DNA of 64,000 nt from Dictyophora rubrovolvata (lineage: Eukaryota; Basidiomycota; Agaricomycetes; Phallales; Phallaceae), in assembly GCA_029959195.1 (NCBI GenBank), contig CP114118.1:2561001-2625000 (forward strand), read 5' to 3'. The notes under the pieces are model-generated. The model saw nothing but the letters and a program-made list of their open reading frames with translations. It did not search any database and had not been told where the DNA came from. The first letter of the stretch is position 1. Each line of letters opens with the position of its first letter. Both the position numbers and the translations under genes were made by a program. Positions 9,551-21,600 of the stretch are shown here, in pieces.

Positions 9551-12500
9551 GTAAAAGGAGTTAAGCCTAGTGTGATTTCGGAAATTTTGACCTTGAATGG
9601 CGTTCCTAACGGATATTGACTCGAGCTACTGTGTTTGGGCAAGCCTCGAAGCATTCCTTGTATTCCCAACCTATCAATTATAACGGGAACATGTGTAGCG
9701 TTATTTACGGGATCGTACACAGGATGTCCAATGCTTCGCGCCATCAAATCAGGGAAGGGGTTGTGACCCTCGCCATGTAACTGGCGAGACCTCGTGATGA
9801 ACCGATGAACATATGCGGAGCACCAGTATTTGTCGTGTAATCTTGCCATCTTGGAGAGGGTAACGTCTTTGCCATGGAGCTGCCACGCGAGAGTCTGCAG
9901 CGTTTCGGCGGGGAATAACGCCCTGGAGGAAGATGTTTGTTGACTTGCTGGAAGTAATGCATGTTTGATCTGCCAATGCATTAAAAGATCGCCATAACGA
10001 CGTAAAGGAGAGGTTGCCCTGCAATATCCTTCTCCTTCGGGGACTCCGAGAGGAAAGTGCTCCTTCGGTTCGAGAGTGGCTTCGCTAGGATACAAGTACA
10101 CATCGCGTTTGATGCACTCAATTACGTCGACAATGCCATAGTCGTTTCTCAGGTTCAGGATTTCGTTCAGGACTTCTTCTTTCAAAGAAGCCTGAGGAGC
10201 GGCTCGACGAATAGCAGGAATTCCGTTATCAAGACAAAATCTTGACGCGACACGACAGGCGAGGATCATGAACTGTGTGACAGTCTCGCGACTCCCGTAC
10301 AGAGCACTATTGTGTCCGCGAACAGCGTATGTCATTGAGGGGTACCCGGTCCACAACATAGGACGATCCAGAGCCGTGCTTTTTGGGAATTTATCGTTGA
10401 AGGTTACCTCGGCTTTAGGTAAGGAAAATACGAACATGCTCGTTTCCTTTATCTTTCGAGTGACAATAGATTTTGAGAGCTGGAAGAGAGTGCGCAAATC
10501 GGACAAGTGAGGCTCAATTATAGGCCCGTAAGTCTTCTTCCTTGTATATTCAGATTCAAACGGATAATGCTTGACACCCGTGGCCACTCCCAGTGCCTCG
10601 TCGATTTGATCGTACAGCAAAATTTGGATGTTGCGAATTAGCCCAGAGCGAATCTTATAATCGAGGAAAGCACCGTCTTCTGATATTTTGAAACTGAATG
10701 ATAGGACGGGCTGCGGGGCACCTTCAGGAAGGTTTCCTAAACTAAACTTGCTCACGAGAGCATCCGGAAGCATAGGCCATGTTTGGTGACTCGCGTAGCG
10801 TGTGCTACCCAACTTTTGAGCACAGATGTCAACGACGTGCCCTGGCGGTAAAGCCGTTGTCGGATCTGCGACGTGAACATGCACCCAAAAGCTGGTGGGG
10901 TCGTCGGGGATACGTTCAATTGAGATAGCATCGTCCAATTCTTGTGCACCCTCGTCATCAATAACATACGCAGGCAAAGATCCAAAATCGTGACGGACAT
11001 CCGCATGTAGATCGCGAGTGTAAAGCTCTGATGAACCCGTAAGATGACGGGTAAAAAGCTCCTTCTTTATGGTGTCTGGAACGTTTGTGGCAGGATTTTC
11101 CATGTTGAAACGCAGTAAATCATCAATGAGCTCTTTTTCGGCAGTATTACCCTCCAAAGACGAGACCATCTGTATTTGAGGATCTTCCATAATAATATCC
11201 TTCCAGGGTGCAATATGTCCGATATCGCAGAGGAATCGATATGTCAGAGCCGAAGAAATCGTTTCCGTGTAAAGATTTAGGTTTTTAAGTATCGCTGACA
11301 CGCAGAAGGTGTAAGGGTCCTTTTGGATACTTCGAGTAGTGCGTAATGAATCCCTTAGGTAGTGAATGAATACCAGATCGGTATCCGACCACGGCTTCAA
11401 CCCTAAGTCGACCATTTGAGGGATCTCGTCGCCGTGCAGAGCTTTCGCTTGCTGAAGCCGAGCGAACGCATCACGAGCTTTCGTCATAAAAGATTGGAAT
11501 TCGGGGCTAGGAGGACGAGTCCACGAGGCAACTTGATTGAGGCGTTCAACTTGGGCCAACGGTCTGACGGAAAAACGCTGAGAAGATCTATGATTTAAAG
11601 GGTCTGCGACAAAATGATGGGGTCTGGACATCATGTACGTGTGGAGGGCGAATAAAGTCAGAACAGGAGGGGGTCGTCTTAAATCGACGCTTCGGGCAGC
11701 CTCTGCAATAGTGGCGTCTGTCCATTTGTCGGGATCCGGGTGGCGAATCAGGTCATATAAGTTGTGGAAGGACTTGGACAGGCTGTTGTATTCACGTTCT
11801 TGTTGTCTTGCAAAAACGCGAACTTTTTCTACCATTTCTAATCGAGCGGCGGTTTCAGCCGTGTTGGTGGCTTTGTATCCGTTTCCTGCACGCATGACCA
11901 GATCGAGAGCTACAAAATTGGGGATACTGAAGGTGATGTCGTCCACCAAATGGGGCCATATTTCACCGGTATATGTGAGAGTGAGAGCATGAAGACGACC
12001 TTCATAAACTTGTAGTCTCATAACGATACCATAGGTTGTAATCAGATTCCTAAACGCAGGCTTATTCAGATGTCGAGATATTGTAGCATTAGCCTAAACA
12101 GAACATACCTTCGAAGCTCGACAAAAGTGCCGGGCCGACAATATGAAGAAGCAGGATCTGCTAACACCCCATCGAAGTCCCGCACAAAGTCTCTTTGAGG
12201 CAAAGCTTCCAAAAACTGCGATTTCTCCAGGGACGGTATTTGGGGCTGTTTATCTACTTGCGGTATTTTGGTCCATATATCGACCGCATTGTCATGCAGG
12301 GGAGTGTTGAGTCGTCTTGCACTCGTTTCTATCATATTTTTGGTGAAACTCTCCAGCGGTTCGACTAGCTCTTTCATGGCCATCATGGCTTTTCGGTTTG
12401 TCTCTGCTGACGGATCAGCGTTGGTATTGAAGGCATTAAAGACTGCTTTGACCACGGGCTCTGAAGGTGGGAGACGCGCATTTTTGCTCGCATATCGCTT

Positions 12501-12554
12501 TTTGAAGTTTTTAGCCAAAGGAATGCATTTTTGCCGTCGACAGAGACTGAGCAT
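9532..12554 (-). CDS. DSS1: Mitochondrial exoribonuclease II family protein (DSS1/CYT-4 type)
   Basis: Two exons, 12554-12109 and 12049-9532, give about 987 residues. The chosen ATG at 12554 begins a basic, Arg/Lys/Ser-rich presequence (MLSLCRRQK...) typical of mitochondrial import. An upstream in-frame ATG exists but falls in a sequence shared with the VPS51 5' region. The RNB catalytic domain has IDDEGAQELDDAISIE, with the acidic cluster that binds metal, and SPLRRYGDLLMHWQIKH near its end; a C-terminal S1-like beta segment follows. In yeast, DSS1 is the 3'-5' nuclease of the mitochondrial degradosome with the helicase SUV3; the same role is inferred here. Confidence 0.95.
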
Positions 12555-12585
12555 GCCCTTGTGGCCTTTTGGGTGGTTCTCCGTA

Positions 12586-12635
12586 TTTAGACGCCCACGT
12601 GGGTCCATACCGCCGCTGGTCAACACAATCCAAAG
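12586..12635. repeat. 50-bp copy of the VPS51 5' boundary
   Basis: Matches 16851-16901 in the same orientation with only a few differences (TTTAGACGCCCAC ... TCCATACCGCCGC ... TCAACACAATCCAAAG). At the place of the VPS51 start codon (CCATGTCAAC) this copy reads CTGGTCAAC, so the start is lost. It lies just upstream of DSS1 on the other strand, suggesting that DSS1 and VPS51 were once divergent neighbours sharing this region. Confidence 0.85.
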
Positions 12636-12683
12636 AATTACTTACCATGCTATCCCCTTATTTTTTTCAACCTGGATGAGGCC

Positions 12684-12925
12684 TTAAGTATGGAAATCCA
12701 ATTGCCAACCGCGTACATCTATCGAGAGTACATATACTGGATGTCCATATGGCATGAGCTTCGTCCCTAGCTTCGAGTTCCTGATGTTTTCCTCGTTTAT
12801 CCTCTTGACTTCGTGCATCTGATCCCAGGCAGTACCCTGGTCGACACTGAAATAAGGATACTTCCTCCTTTCAAAATGTATCTTCCAACTCGGGAGGTGT
12901 CTCAAGTGCTCGAAGTAGTATTCGA
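12684..12925 (-). pseudogene. Truncated C-terminal fragment of an unidentified gene
   Basis: About 80 in-frame minus-strand codons end at TGA/TAA near 12684. The translation is rich in aromatic and charged residues (YYFEHLRHLPSW, FERRKYPYFSVDQGTAW, MPYGHPVYVLSIDVR) and looks strongly like a globular enzyme end, not noise. At about 12925 the frame runs into aspartic-protease sequence of opposite orientation, so the 5' part is missing. I do not recognise the family. Confidence 0.45.
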
Positions 12926-14209
12926 GAGAAATCCCTACCTATCGGAACCTCATTAGACGTATGCGTAATCCAGTCTGTTCTTCTGCACTTCTCACCTTGT
13001 CCTTTTTTAGGCTGGCAGTTATTTGGTTGATGTCACAGTTGGAAAGGTCACTATACTTTAATTGTTGACTGAGGCAGCGCGTATACAAGTTGGATCGGTG
13101 CCAACACAAGTAATCCATACATACCTGGTCCAAATTCGATTGCAACTGGTCAAAACGTATCAGTCCCTTATGGAAGTGGCAGTTTCACCGGATTCCAATG
13201 TAAATTTTGACGTCTCAGTCCTTTGAGCTTGTTTTGACTTTAATTTCAGTTATTGATACCATTGTACTAGGAGATAATGATATTGTTATCCATAACCAAC
13301 AATTTGGCTCTGCCGTAACGTCTTTCGATTTTGAAGGTTAGGAGTTTACTACATTCAAACTCTCGCAATTTACACATCCTCGATTTTTACTTCTTCCCTT
13401 AGGTGTGGATGGTGTTTTGGGCATCGGACCACACGATCGAACTTTTAACACTACGGGAGGCAATCCATTCACACTTGTTCCAACTGTCACCGATCAGATG
13501 ATAAAGCGAAATATCATTAGCGAGAACATCACAAGTGTTTCGTTCTCTCCTATTACTACACCTGACTTCGTCGTAGACGGTGAGGTTGTATTTGGAGGCA
13601 TTGATTCTTCGAAGTTTATCGGCAACCTCACCTTCGTACCTCCTCCTCATATCCCGCCTGCTTCTACGTTCAGGGGCTTTGAAAAAAGTTTGAGGCGAGT
13701 AAAAAGATTCAAGACCAATCGTTGAATTGGCTACCAGCTTCGGGGAATTTCGCATTCCCTTGTTGCCGGCCGGAACCCCTGGCATAATGGACACAGGTCG
13801 TTTCAGGTTTGGCTTCATCGGCCGATTGTATATTTAACTTTTTATTTCTAAATTTAGGGACTACTATTCTTCTTGCCCCGGAGAGTTTTTTAAAAAAAAC
13901 CTGACTGGTGCTGTGCTCGAAGATGTTACGGGGTTACTTTGGGTTAATTCACTCGGCAGCCTCCAAAGTTTGTTCTTCAACATAGGAGGAACAAGCAAAA
14001 GTCCCTTTGTTATTCCTGGATTAGTATTCCTAAGTGCTCATTGTAGACTCAATTCGAATTTATCCCGGACGCTCAAGTGTTTCCTCCGCAGTTTAATCTT
14101 TTGCTTAGGGGCGCTCCCGACGCCTTCTATATTATCGTCGGAAATCTAGGCGATTCCGCCTTCAAACAGACTGGGCCAGGAATGTTCGTTAACGGATATT
14201 TTTGGCCAT
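12926..14209 (+). pseudogene. Broken pepsin-like aspartic protease (polyporopepsin type)
   Basis: Plus-strand pieces with intron-like spacers encode LPIGTSLD, SYLVDVTVGK, SWIGANTSNPYIPGP, TVPYGSG-type flap SVPYGSGSFTGF, GVDGVLGIGPHD, FGGIDSSKFIGNLTF, GIMDTGTT and the final block NLGDSAF...NGYF. The first catalytic motif is destroyed: the Thr codon of DTG is TGA (near 13068). A second break is a frameshift in the T6/A8 run near 13887. The final strands (LERFYSVFD in relatives) are missing where the gene meets an inverted relative at about 14210. Upstream it begins abruptly at 12926. It cannot give active protease. Confidence 0.85.
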
Positions 14210-14214
14210 AAAAT

Positions 14215-14699
14215 AGAATTATAATCAACGACTGACACTTGAAACCCGTAAAGTTTCCACTACCGTAGGTAACAGTGACATTTTCACCGGTAGCAATAGA
14301 TTTGGAGCTCGGAATGTATGGGTTAGCTAGGTCCGCACCTACCCACGTATATGCGCTCCCGGAATCAACCAAAAGGGTGTAATTCCCCAAGCCAACTTGA
14401 ACATTGGCAACGTACGCCCCAAACTAAGCAAAAAATCAGCATTTGGGATAATCAAAGAATGCAATGAGCAGTTTCTTGACATTGAGGGATGTCCCAATGG
14501 GTACATTGATACCTTCATCAGCAGAGTCGCGATTAAATAGTGACCGAAGACGTGCTCGATCTCGTCGAACCAGGTCATGACCACCATTTGTCAAGTTCCT
14601 GAGTTGAAAGTCAATTGTCATCGTCTTGGGAGTCAGCACCGAAATACTATTTGAGACAGAAAGAGAGAGCAGTATCAGAGACAAGAAGTGGTTCCTCAT
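14215..14699 (-). pseudogene. 5' half of a second aspartic protease gene
   Basis: Exons 14699-14481 and 14423-14239 encode a signal peptide (MRNHFLSLILLSLSVSNS), a propeptide with LVRRDRARL, VPIGTSLN, then AYVANVQVGLGNYTLLVDSGSAYTW with an intact DSG site, and the flap TVTYGSGNFTGFK. The sequence then stops being protease-like and meets the tail of the plus-strand relative. A TATATATA box lies about 50 bp upstream (near 14750), so the promoter may still be alive. Without the second catalytic half it could yield only a truncated secreted polypeptide. Confidence 0.8.
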
Positions 14700-16850
14700 G
14701 GTGAATGTTCTTAGACCTCAATGCTGAACTGGGAAGTGTCTTCACCCGTATATATACTTCCTTGTGCCGACCGATATTCTCGTTAGCCATCGGACCGATA
14801 CAAACTAATTGAAATATATGTTATAAGGCATAAAGGTCAGCTGGTCAGATTGGAAAAATATCAATGAAATCGAAAGCTTACGCCCAAATACTAAAGCCAG
14901 TAAAGGGTGTTTCATAAATAATTACCCTTCAAGTAGAAATGAATACTGAAAAATAATTGGGTCGGGATTGAGTTTTTTCCCATGTATCAATTGTCCCCTT
15001 GTCCGCGGTTACGTGAATAGCGCATATCAGACCTTCTCTTAACAATATCATCAACTTGGGATGAGGGCACAACGATGCTGTTACAGTGCTTACAAAAGAA
15101 AAAGATGCGGAGCCAACGACCCCTGGAAAAAAAAATCATGTTATAACGTAACCTAAACACGCCAGTACTTCAATTGTGTCGCTTCCAAACAGACATGCTG
15201 ACTACCTACCGGTATACTATCTGGGGCCATGAAAATTCACCGTGCGGGCCTACCGCACCGACGCGGTACTTGCGCGTCCTTCGTAAAAAAACAAGTTTGG
15301 ACTATAAGGCCTATGAATATACATATAAGTGATTTCAATGAAGCCATACTTGAAGGAGATAATATCAAGATAATATAGCTGTTTAAAGGCGATTCAGAGG
15401 CGTCTTCAATCTTGTGTGGCACTATGGAAAAAACCGCCGCAGAAAATGGTAAAACCCATCCAGTGAATTCGGCATGGTTTCCCCATTCCCAGAAGTACCG
15501 GTTTTCAAGTTGACCGGTGAAATTATCATTGGTTCAAGCCCCCGGGCCATCCAAAAAAATAGGGATGTCTAATGATTGAAATAGTGAGTGTTTCCGTCAC
15601 TTATTCAAATGGGAATTTTATGTATTTCAAGCCGGATTTGACCAATAGATCCATTTTGGCTTCAGCCCCTGCGGTACTAGTCGAGTGTGAATACCAGTTT
15701 CGATATGTATATTGTAAATCCCACACAAAGGAAACCACTCATATTTTTGTGGGACTTGACATCAAACACATAGTGGGAGTACCACTGATAACTTCTATGG
15801 TAATCGCAAATTATTTTTCGCGGGGTTTTTTCCAGTGTGGTGCCGCTGCGGTCACTAGCCTTAGTGCGCCCAACTGATTAGAATTTAGAATTTGGACCGC
15901 GATAATCTCTGCGATAGTACTAACCAATTACAGTACTAGTGCCATAATAATACTCAAATATGCAAAATACCGCGTATTTCAATATTTGATGTTTAAACCT
16001 TCTGGGAGAGACACGAAAGGCTACACGTAAAAAACATGGTTTAGTCGCCGGTCAGCATGGATACGACGCACCCTGACAAGTTACAGGAAAAGTATGTGTC
16101 TGACCAGATGTGATATTCGCACTTGCCCCCGTCAATGTGTGGGCCGAACGAGAATATTGAATGACTACGGTTCTGGTTACCACCATATCTCGCTAGATAA
16201 GGTTCTCGCGATATTGGCCCCGGCACTTTGTGAACTTGACGCAATCAGACATAGACGACCTTCAGCAGAGGAGACGTTGTTGAGACGGAAGCAGGTAACT
16301 GTCTAAATGATAACCACGCGTATATTTGAAGGCACCGACTAGCGGTCACATCCTGGAGACAAACCTTAGTAGTCAATCAGTGATATAAAGCATATCACTA
16401 TTGGTGTTCCTCGGCTCTTGAGAAATACAAACTTTGTATGTGATTTGACTTGGTCTTGAAGATCTTCTGGTTTCATGCAGTCTACGTTACGCAGTTCATT
16501 CCTTTGGAGCACATAGTATTGTTGACATGTCAAAAGAATGCCATCGGAAGATTGAAAGTACCCATGAGAACAAAACGATAATTGTGGTAGTGATGTGTCG
16601 TGTTTGACGTGTTATTGAGACGTCTTGTGAGATTTTTTGAACAGGGAGGCCGGAGTCATAGAATGAACGTTGAAAACTTCGAGGTCTTCATTATCGTAAG
16701 TCACCGGTCACCACTGACCAGGATCAGGCTTTTCAATTCAGATTATATTCTTGGAGTTTTTCTTGATGTGTCGGGAATTTAGTTCTTGTGTTTCTTGAAA
16801 GTTTCGAAATTCATCAGGAAGTAAAATCAGAACTAATGGATGGGTGTATT
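14700..16850. other. 2.1-kb gene-poor spacer between protease remnants and VPS51
   Basis: I find no supportable gene on either strand. Short frames (for example 15572-15877 plus and 16041-16244 minus) lack family resemblance. The left end holds the TATATATA box of the minus-strand protease half. The whole stretch is part of the segment bounded by the 50-bp direct repeat. Confidence 0.5.
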
Positions 16851-16901
16851 TTTAGACGCCCACAGAGGTCCATACCGCCGCCATGTCAACACAATCCAAA
16901 G
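16851..16901. repeat. 50-bp repeat, VPS51 copy
   Basis: Partner of 12586-12635, covering the VPS51 5' leader and first codons with the start codon intact at 16883. Confidence 0.85.
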
Positions 16902-17680
16902 GCTCTTCCGAGTCGACACGAACAGTTTCTCAACGACATCCTAGACGACCTTCTGTACCATCTCGAACACCTACTTCACCCCGTTTCGCCAATGGAGCTG
17001 ATCTTCCTGGGTCTCATACAACCCAAGAAGTTCCAGGCTCTCCTTTGACACCCGTTCGAGGTTCCATGCCTTCTCAAGAAATTTTGGAAAGAAGGCGAAC
17101 ATCAAAAGCTCGAGATTTGTTGAGAAAACATTATGGAATGGGAATTGGACCTCCTACTCCCACTGGGAATCCCAATGATCCAATGGACCTTGGTAAAGCT
17201 CTTGCCTGGAATGCTTTCGTCGCTGAGGATATTAACAACTTGTTTTTTAACTTCAGATTCCTCGGCTTTCAATGCAAAAGTTTACTATGAACAATTGATC
17301 ACTACTGCTTCTTTGCCCGTGCTTTTGAAGCGGGAGAATGACTTATTGACAGGTGCGTGGTTGCCTGTCGCGACAGTTCCCTAGTCTCAGTCCGTGGTTT
17401 AGAAATCAGAGAACTAGATAGCGAACGTCAATCGCTGGTTTACAATCATCATCATGAACTCATAGCGGCTAGCGACACCATTAATGCTGTGCGTAATTTA
17501 AATCTTACTGTAATCACATACTAAATCTTATTTCTCAAGATGAAATCGAAAGCAGAATCTCTTGAATCTGATTTGGAAAAGTTAAAATCTGCTTTTTCCG
17601 AGATATCCCAGCTTTCTGCCCAAATTTCGTCCGAACATACTACTCAACCCTCTACCTCGTCTCAGCATGGATCTTCATAA
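16883..17680 (+). CDS. VPS51: GARP/EARP complex subunit Vps51
   Basis: Four exons (16883-17192, 17257-17352, 17403-17488, 17540-17680) give 210 residues, similar to the short fungal Vps51 (yeast about 164). The N-terminus is Ser/Pro-rich and disordered. It is followed by RARDLL-like SKARDLLRKHYGM, then the Vps51 core FNAKVYYEQLITTASLPVLL, KRENDLL, IRELDSERQSLVYNHHHELI and a C-terminal coiled coil (SLESDLEKLKSAF). GARP tethers endosome-derived vesicles at the trans-Golgi and Vps51 links it to the SNARE Tlg1. The 5' leader is duplicated 4.2 kb upstream. Confidence 0.92.
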
Positions 17681-18621
17681 TGACACTCTTTGGGGAACAA
17701 CCCAACACTGTTCCATATCACTTGCATCAATTCAACTACATGCTCCATCCGTCACGATCGGGTCGATTGGAATGATATAGCCCGGGCTCGGAACGCCTAC
17801 CTTCCCCAATAAAACTCACATTGGTCTCTCCTCCCAGCTGGTTCTTGTTTATACATATACCAAGTTGAAACATGATAAGATCAAGCTCTATATGGAACCT
17901 GTTTCTATATAAACTCGACTCAACAAGCACTCGGGCGAGGTTGACATCCACTATTTTTTTTGGGGCTTATTTTCCACAACTACAAATTAGAGTGACATTT
18001 TGATTTCTGACCAAAAAAAAATAGGACAATTTATTTTATTTCTCCCTGGAAAATTGATACGTAAAGTTTCTATCACTTGAATTCATTGGTATAAATATGT
18101 CCGTCGTCCTTCAAAGTTGCTATTGTGTAATTCCTCGGGCTCCGATTCAGCATTGCTAATAAATTGGCCTAGTGTGAATTTGCAACATAATATGGCAGTG
18201 CTATGCAGTGATATTGATTGTCATCGATTATCACAACGTAAGAATCCTCTCTAACAAGGACTATGTTGTGATTCTTCTAATTTACTTAGCACAACCAACA
18301 TATAATTAGAACTTGCATTGTGATTTTCGGGTTATTACCAACCAAAGTCGGCTAGAGTGGATGCCTCTCGCCCGCTTACTTGATGGCATCCGTTAGTACT
18401 AAACCCTATCACCTACCGAGCTGATTAGTTTGATATTCTCATTAGTGGTTACTGATTAATTTGATACTCTCATTGGTGGTTACTGGTTACTAATGATATC
18501 TCATAAGGCTAATGTGATCACCAAATATTTAAGATGCTCGGCGATTTTAAATGCCAGCTTTCTAGCTTCGGTTTCCCCCAATTTCTTAGAATCATAGGAA
18601 GGTGCAATTCACGTGTCTACA
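17681..18621. other. Intergenic with a short tandem repeat
   Basis: No gene seen. Two adjacent 31-bp units at 18421-18451 and 18452-18482 differ at three positions (CTGATTAGTTTGATATTC... and CTGATTAATTTGATACTC...). The rest is unremarkable and presumably holds the VPS51 3' end and the promoter of the next gene. Confidence 0.6.
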
Positions 18622-21600
18622 ATGCCTCGTTCTGCACTGGCAATTCCTTCCTCTCTCGACCCTGCACAGGTGGCTTTGACCTCTGCCAAGCGCCACGCGG
18701 ACGAACGCAAAGAGAAAAAGATCGATAAAGTTTGTAAGTTTTCAAGGTTCAAGGTTTCTTTGCATCACTTATAGCATCATGGTATTTTTTTCTCTCTAGT
18801 TGAAGCCTTTCAATCTCCTGAGGTTTCCGCTGTCAAGGATGTCACTTTGCAAGTTTATTCAGCTCTTAAATCCCAAATCGGAACCTTTGTTCAATCAAGT
18901 GAGGGCTTGGTGCGAGTGCTCGACGAAGTAGGGAAGTTGCATCCGTTCATTCAAGGTTGGTACTTCAAGTTCATAACATTTGTCTTAACTCGTTATATGT
19001 AATTTCTGCAAATCAGTTGCTGTTATCCCGTTCAAAGCTGCGCTAGCGCTCGAATTGAAACGCCTCGACAACGACAAAAAGGTCCTGGCTTTATTTATGC
19101 AAATGAGTGACATGATGTCCAACCTTCGTTTGTATGTTTCGGAAACGACGATCAGCACTCATCATTAAGGAGTAGTTTATAGACTTGAAACGATAAAACC
19201 AGATGAGTTGGGTAAAGAAGGCCTAAAGATCGCCGACCGTATGGATGAACAGCTGAAAAACGCTGCTTCAGCCATCCAAGAATGTTCTCATATAACGCAT
19301 GACTATTATAAATCAAAGTTTATAGGTACGATCTACAGTTTTATTCTCATCCCCTAGTCTTTTATATTTTGGTCCTTCACAGTCAAATTGTTGAAAAGCA
19401 ACAGCTGGGAGGACAAGTTTACCGAATTCGCATCTACGTTTGTCAATCTTGCAAGCGATTTTGATTCTATTCTCTCACTTTATACGGGAGTCGGGATACA
19501 AACTATACATCGAATTACAGAACGTTTGGACGGAAAACTCGACATTCTCATGAGGTTGATATTCGAAACTCTTGTTACTCCCGAAGAGCAGGAATTAACC
19601 CAATTCATTGATGTGAAGGGAGGGGCGGACGAATTTGTCGATGACGACGAACTTTTGCAGGAACTGATTCGCAAGCGAGAAGCTCAAGTTTCGCGCAGTG
19701 ATGGACCCGGCGGGGGATCCGTTGGTCCAAGTGTTTCAAGAAAGACAACTAAATCGACAAATTTCTCGGATATTAAGACTCAACTGAAGAGTAGCCTGGA
19801 TAAATCATTGGCGGAGAGCAAAGCTTTTTTTAGCCAGAAATTTGAAGAACAGAAAAATCAGCTTTCGGAAGTGAAGGTAGTTGTGCGACGTGAGAGCGAC
19901 AGGATCATTCACGAGATTTTGTCTGGTCCAAAGGACCGAATTTTGGACAAGGTAACTAATGTCTTTTATTTTATGAAACCGAAAAAAATTGATCACTTGT
20001 AGGCAATGCACGCTATGTGGGTAGAAATGGTTCGTCAAGTGGATCAACTGTGTTGAAATATTTCTAATGAAAACGAAACCGTTTTGTAGGGCTGGAAAGG
20101 AAGTGCAAAATCTCGACACGTAGTTCTCGCAATTCGTGACTTCTACACCGACCAGCTTCTTCATGTAACCAAGGATATAAAGGATATAAAGGATTCCGAA
20201 TCGGCGCTCGTTCAGACACCTGTTACGGAGACGCATTGGGAAGAAAAGCACACGAAAACACGGGATTTAGTCTCTGACCTGCCAGCCCTCACTGAGGATG
20301 ACATTTGGGCTATTGGATGTATCGATAATTTTCGGCTTAAGCCTCTTCAAGAAGCGTTGGACCCTGATTGCTCTGATTTTGTCACTATTCATGAACTAAA
20401 CGAGTTCACGTCTGCTCGTCCATCTGATTGGAGGTGAGGTACTCCCATTTTTTTCATGTATACGCTCCACTGACCACGTCTCGAATGCAGTCTTCCCTTA
20501 TGGTTAGCATATTGGACTAGCGGTTCGTTTATCTCTTATCATGTATCTAAGCACCATTAAACGTTGTCGGATGTATAGGTTTTGAAGTAACGCTTCGACA
20601 ATACACCTTTCGTATTCGATCTGTTCTATATGACATATCTTCCATCTACCGCTCTCTGGTTCCCGGAAATGCTGGTGCTTTCTCAAGACTGATGCTCTCC
20701 TATGCTATGTACGATGTCGACCTGATCGTTGCTGGAACACACACTTCCTCATTAGACGACTTGGAGGAAGAATACCCGCATAGTAAATTCCGGGAATACG
20801 CTGCAGAAGTAGAGAGGCGTGTTGAAAAGCGGTGGAAATCTCTTGATTATTTTATCGATGAACGAAACACGCTTTCGCTTGTTACCGGTGATGGCCATTT
20901 AGAAGAGGTGAGCTTAAACGTGATCGTTTATGTCAACGCGGCTATTTATCGGACAAGTATGCACTTCCTTTGGTATATCTCATATTGCGACGCATGCTAT
21001 CCATTCTTAACGAGGGAAAAACTCGAATTTTAACGGATGCTGACTTTCGTAAACCGCTTACATCTCTGGAAACACTCCGGTCTGCCATTCATGATCGTAC
21101 CGTGTTTCTTAAAGGTGAGATATTTTTGAATCACACTTTTAAAATAAAATAACACTACGGACAGGAATATTCAAATTAAGGAATTTGGCGTTGAATGAGG
21201 AAATACGAAGATACTGTCACGCATTGGTGTGTTCATTGGTGTCTATTACTTGTTCGTCCGACATTGACCCGTGTTAGTATTATTATTTTGCTATCGCAAA
21301 CGCAATGGACGAACTTGATACTGAAAAGAGCTATTACAACATGCCTGATGGCCGCTACGATGTTCCGATCAGCGACTTGAACAGTGAAGCTGAAGAGGAA
21401 CCCTCCAAAGATGCTGGGGTAGAAGCTGATGTGGAGGAAAAAGACGACAATCATAGTTTCGTTTATCAAGAGGACGAAGATGATATAGAATCTGCGCTCA
21501 AAGTATCTGCGGAATTAGAAACCTCGATCATTGATCAGTCTCTAACAGGTCTGGTTGGCGTATGGCATGGGTTTTATTACTATGGCTTCTATTCATCTGA

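Noticed and set aside
15515-15560. GGTTCAAGCCC followed by CCGGGCCATCC as a tRNA 3' end
   Set aside because: No D arm, anticodon arm or matching acceptor 5' side upstream.
20165-20195. AAGGATATA short tandem repeat
   Set aside because: It lies in coding exon 7 of the EF-hand/ZZ gene, giving KDIKDIKD, and needs no separate explanation.
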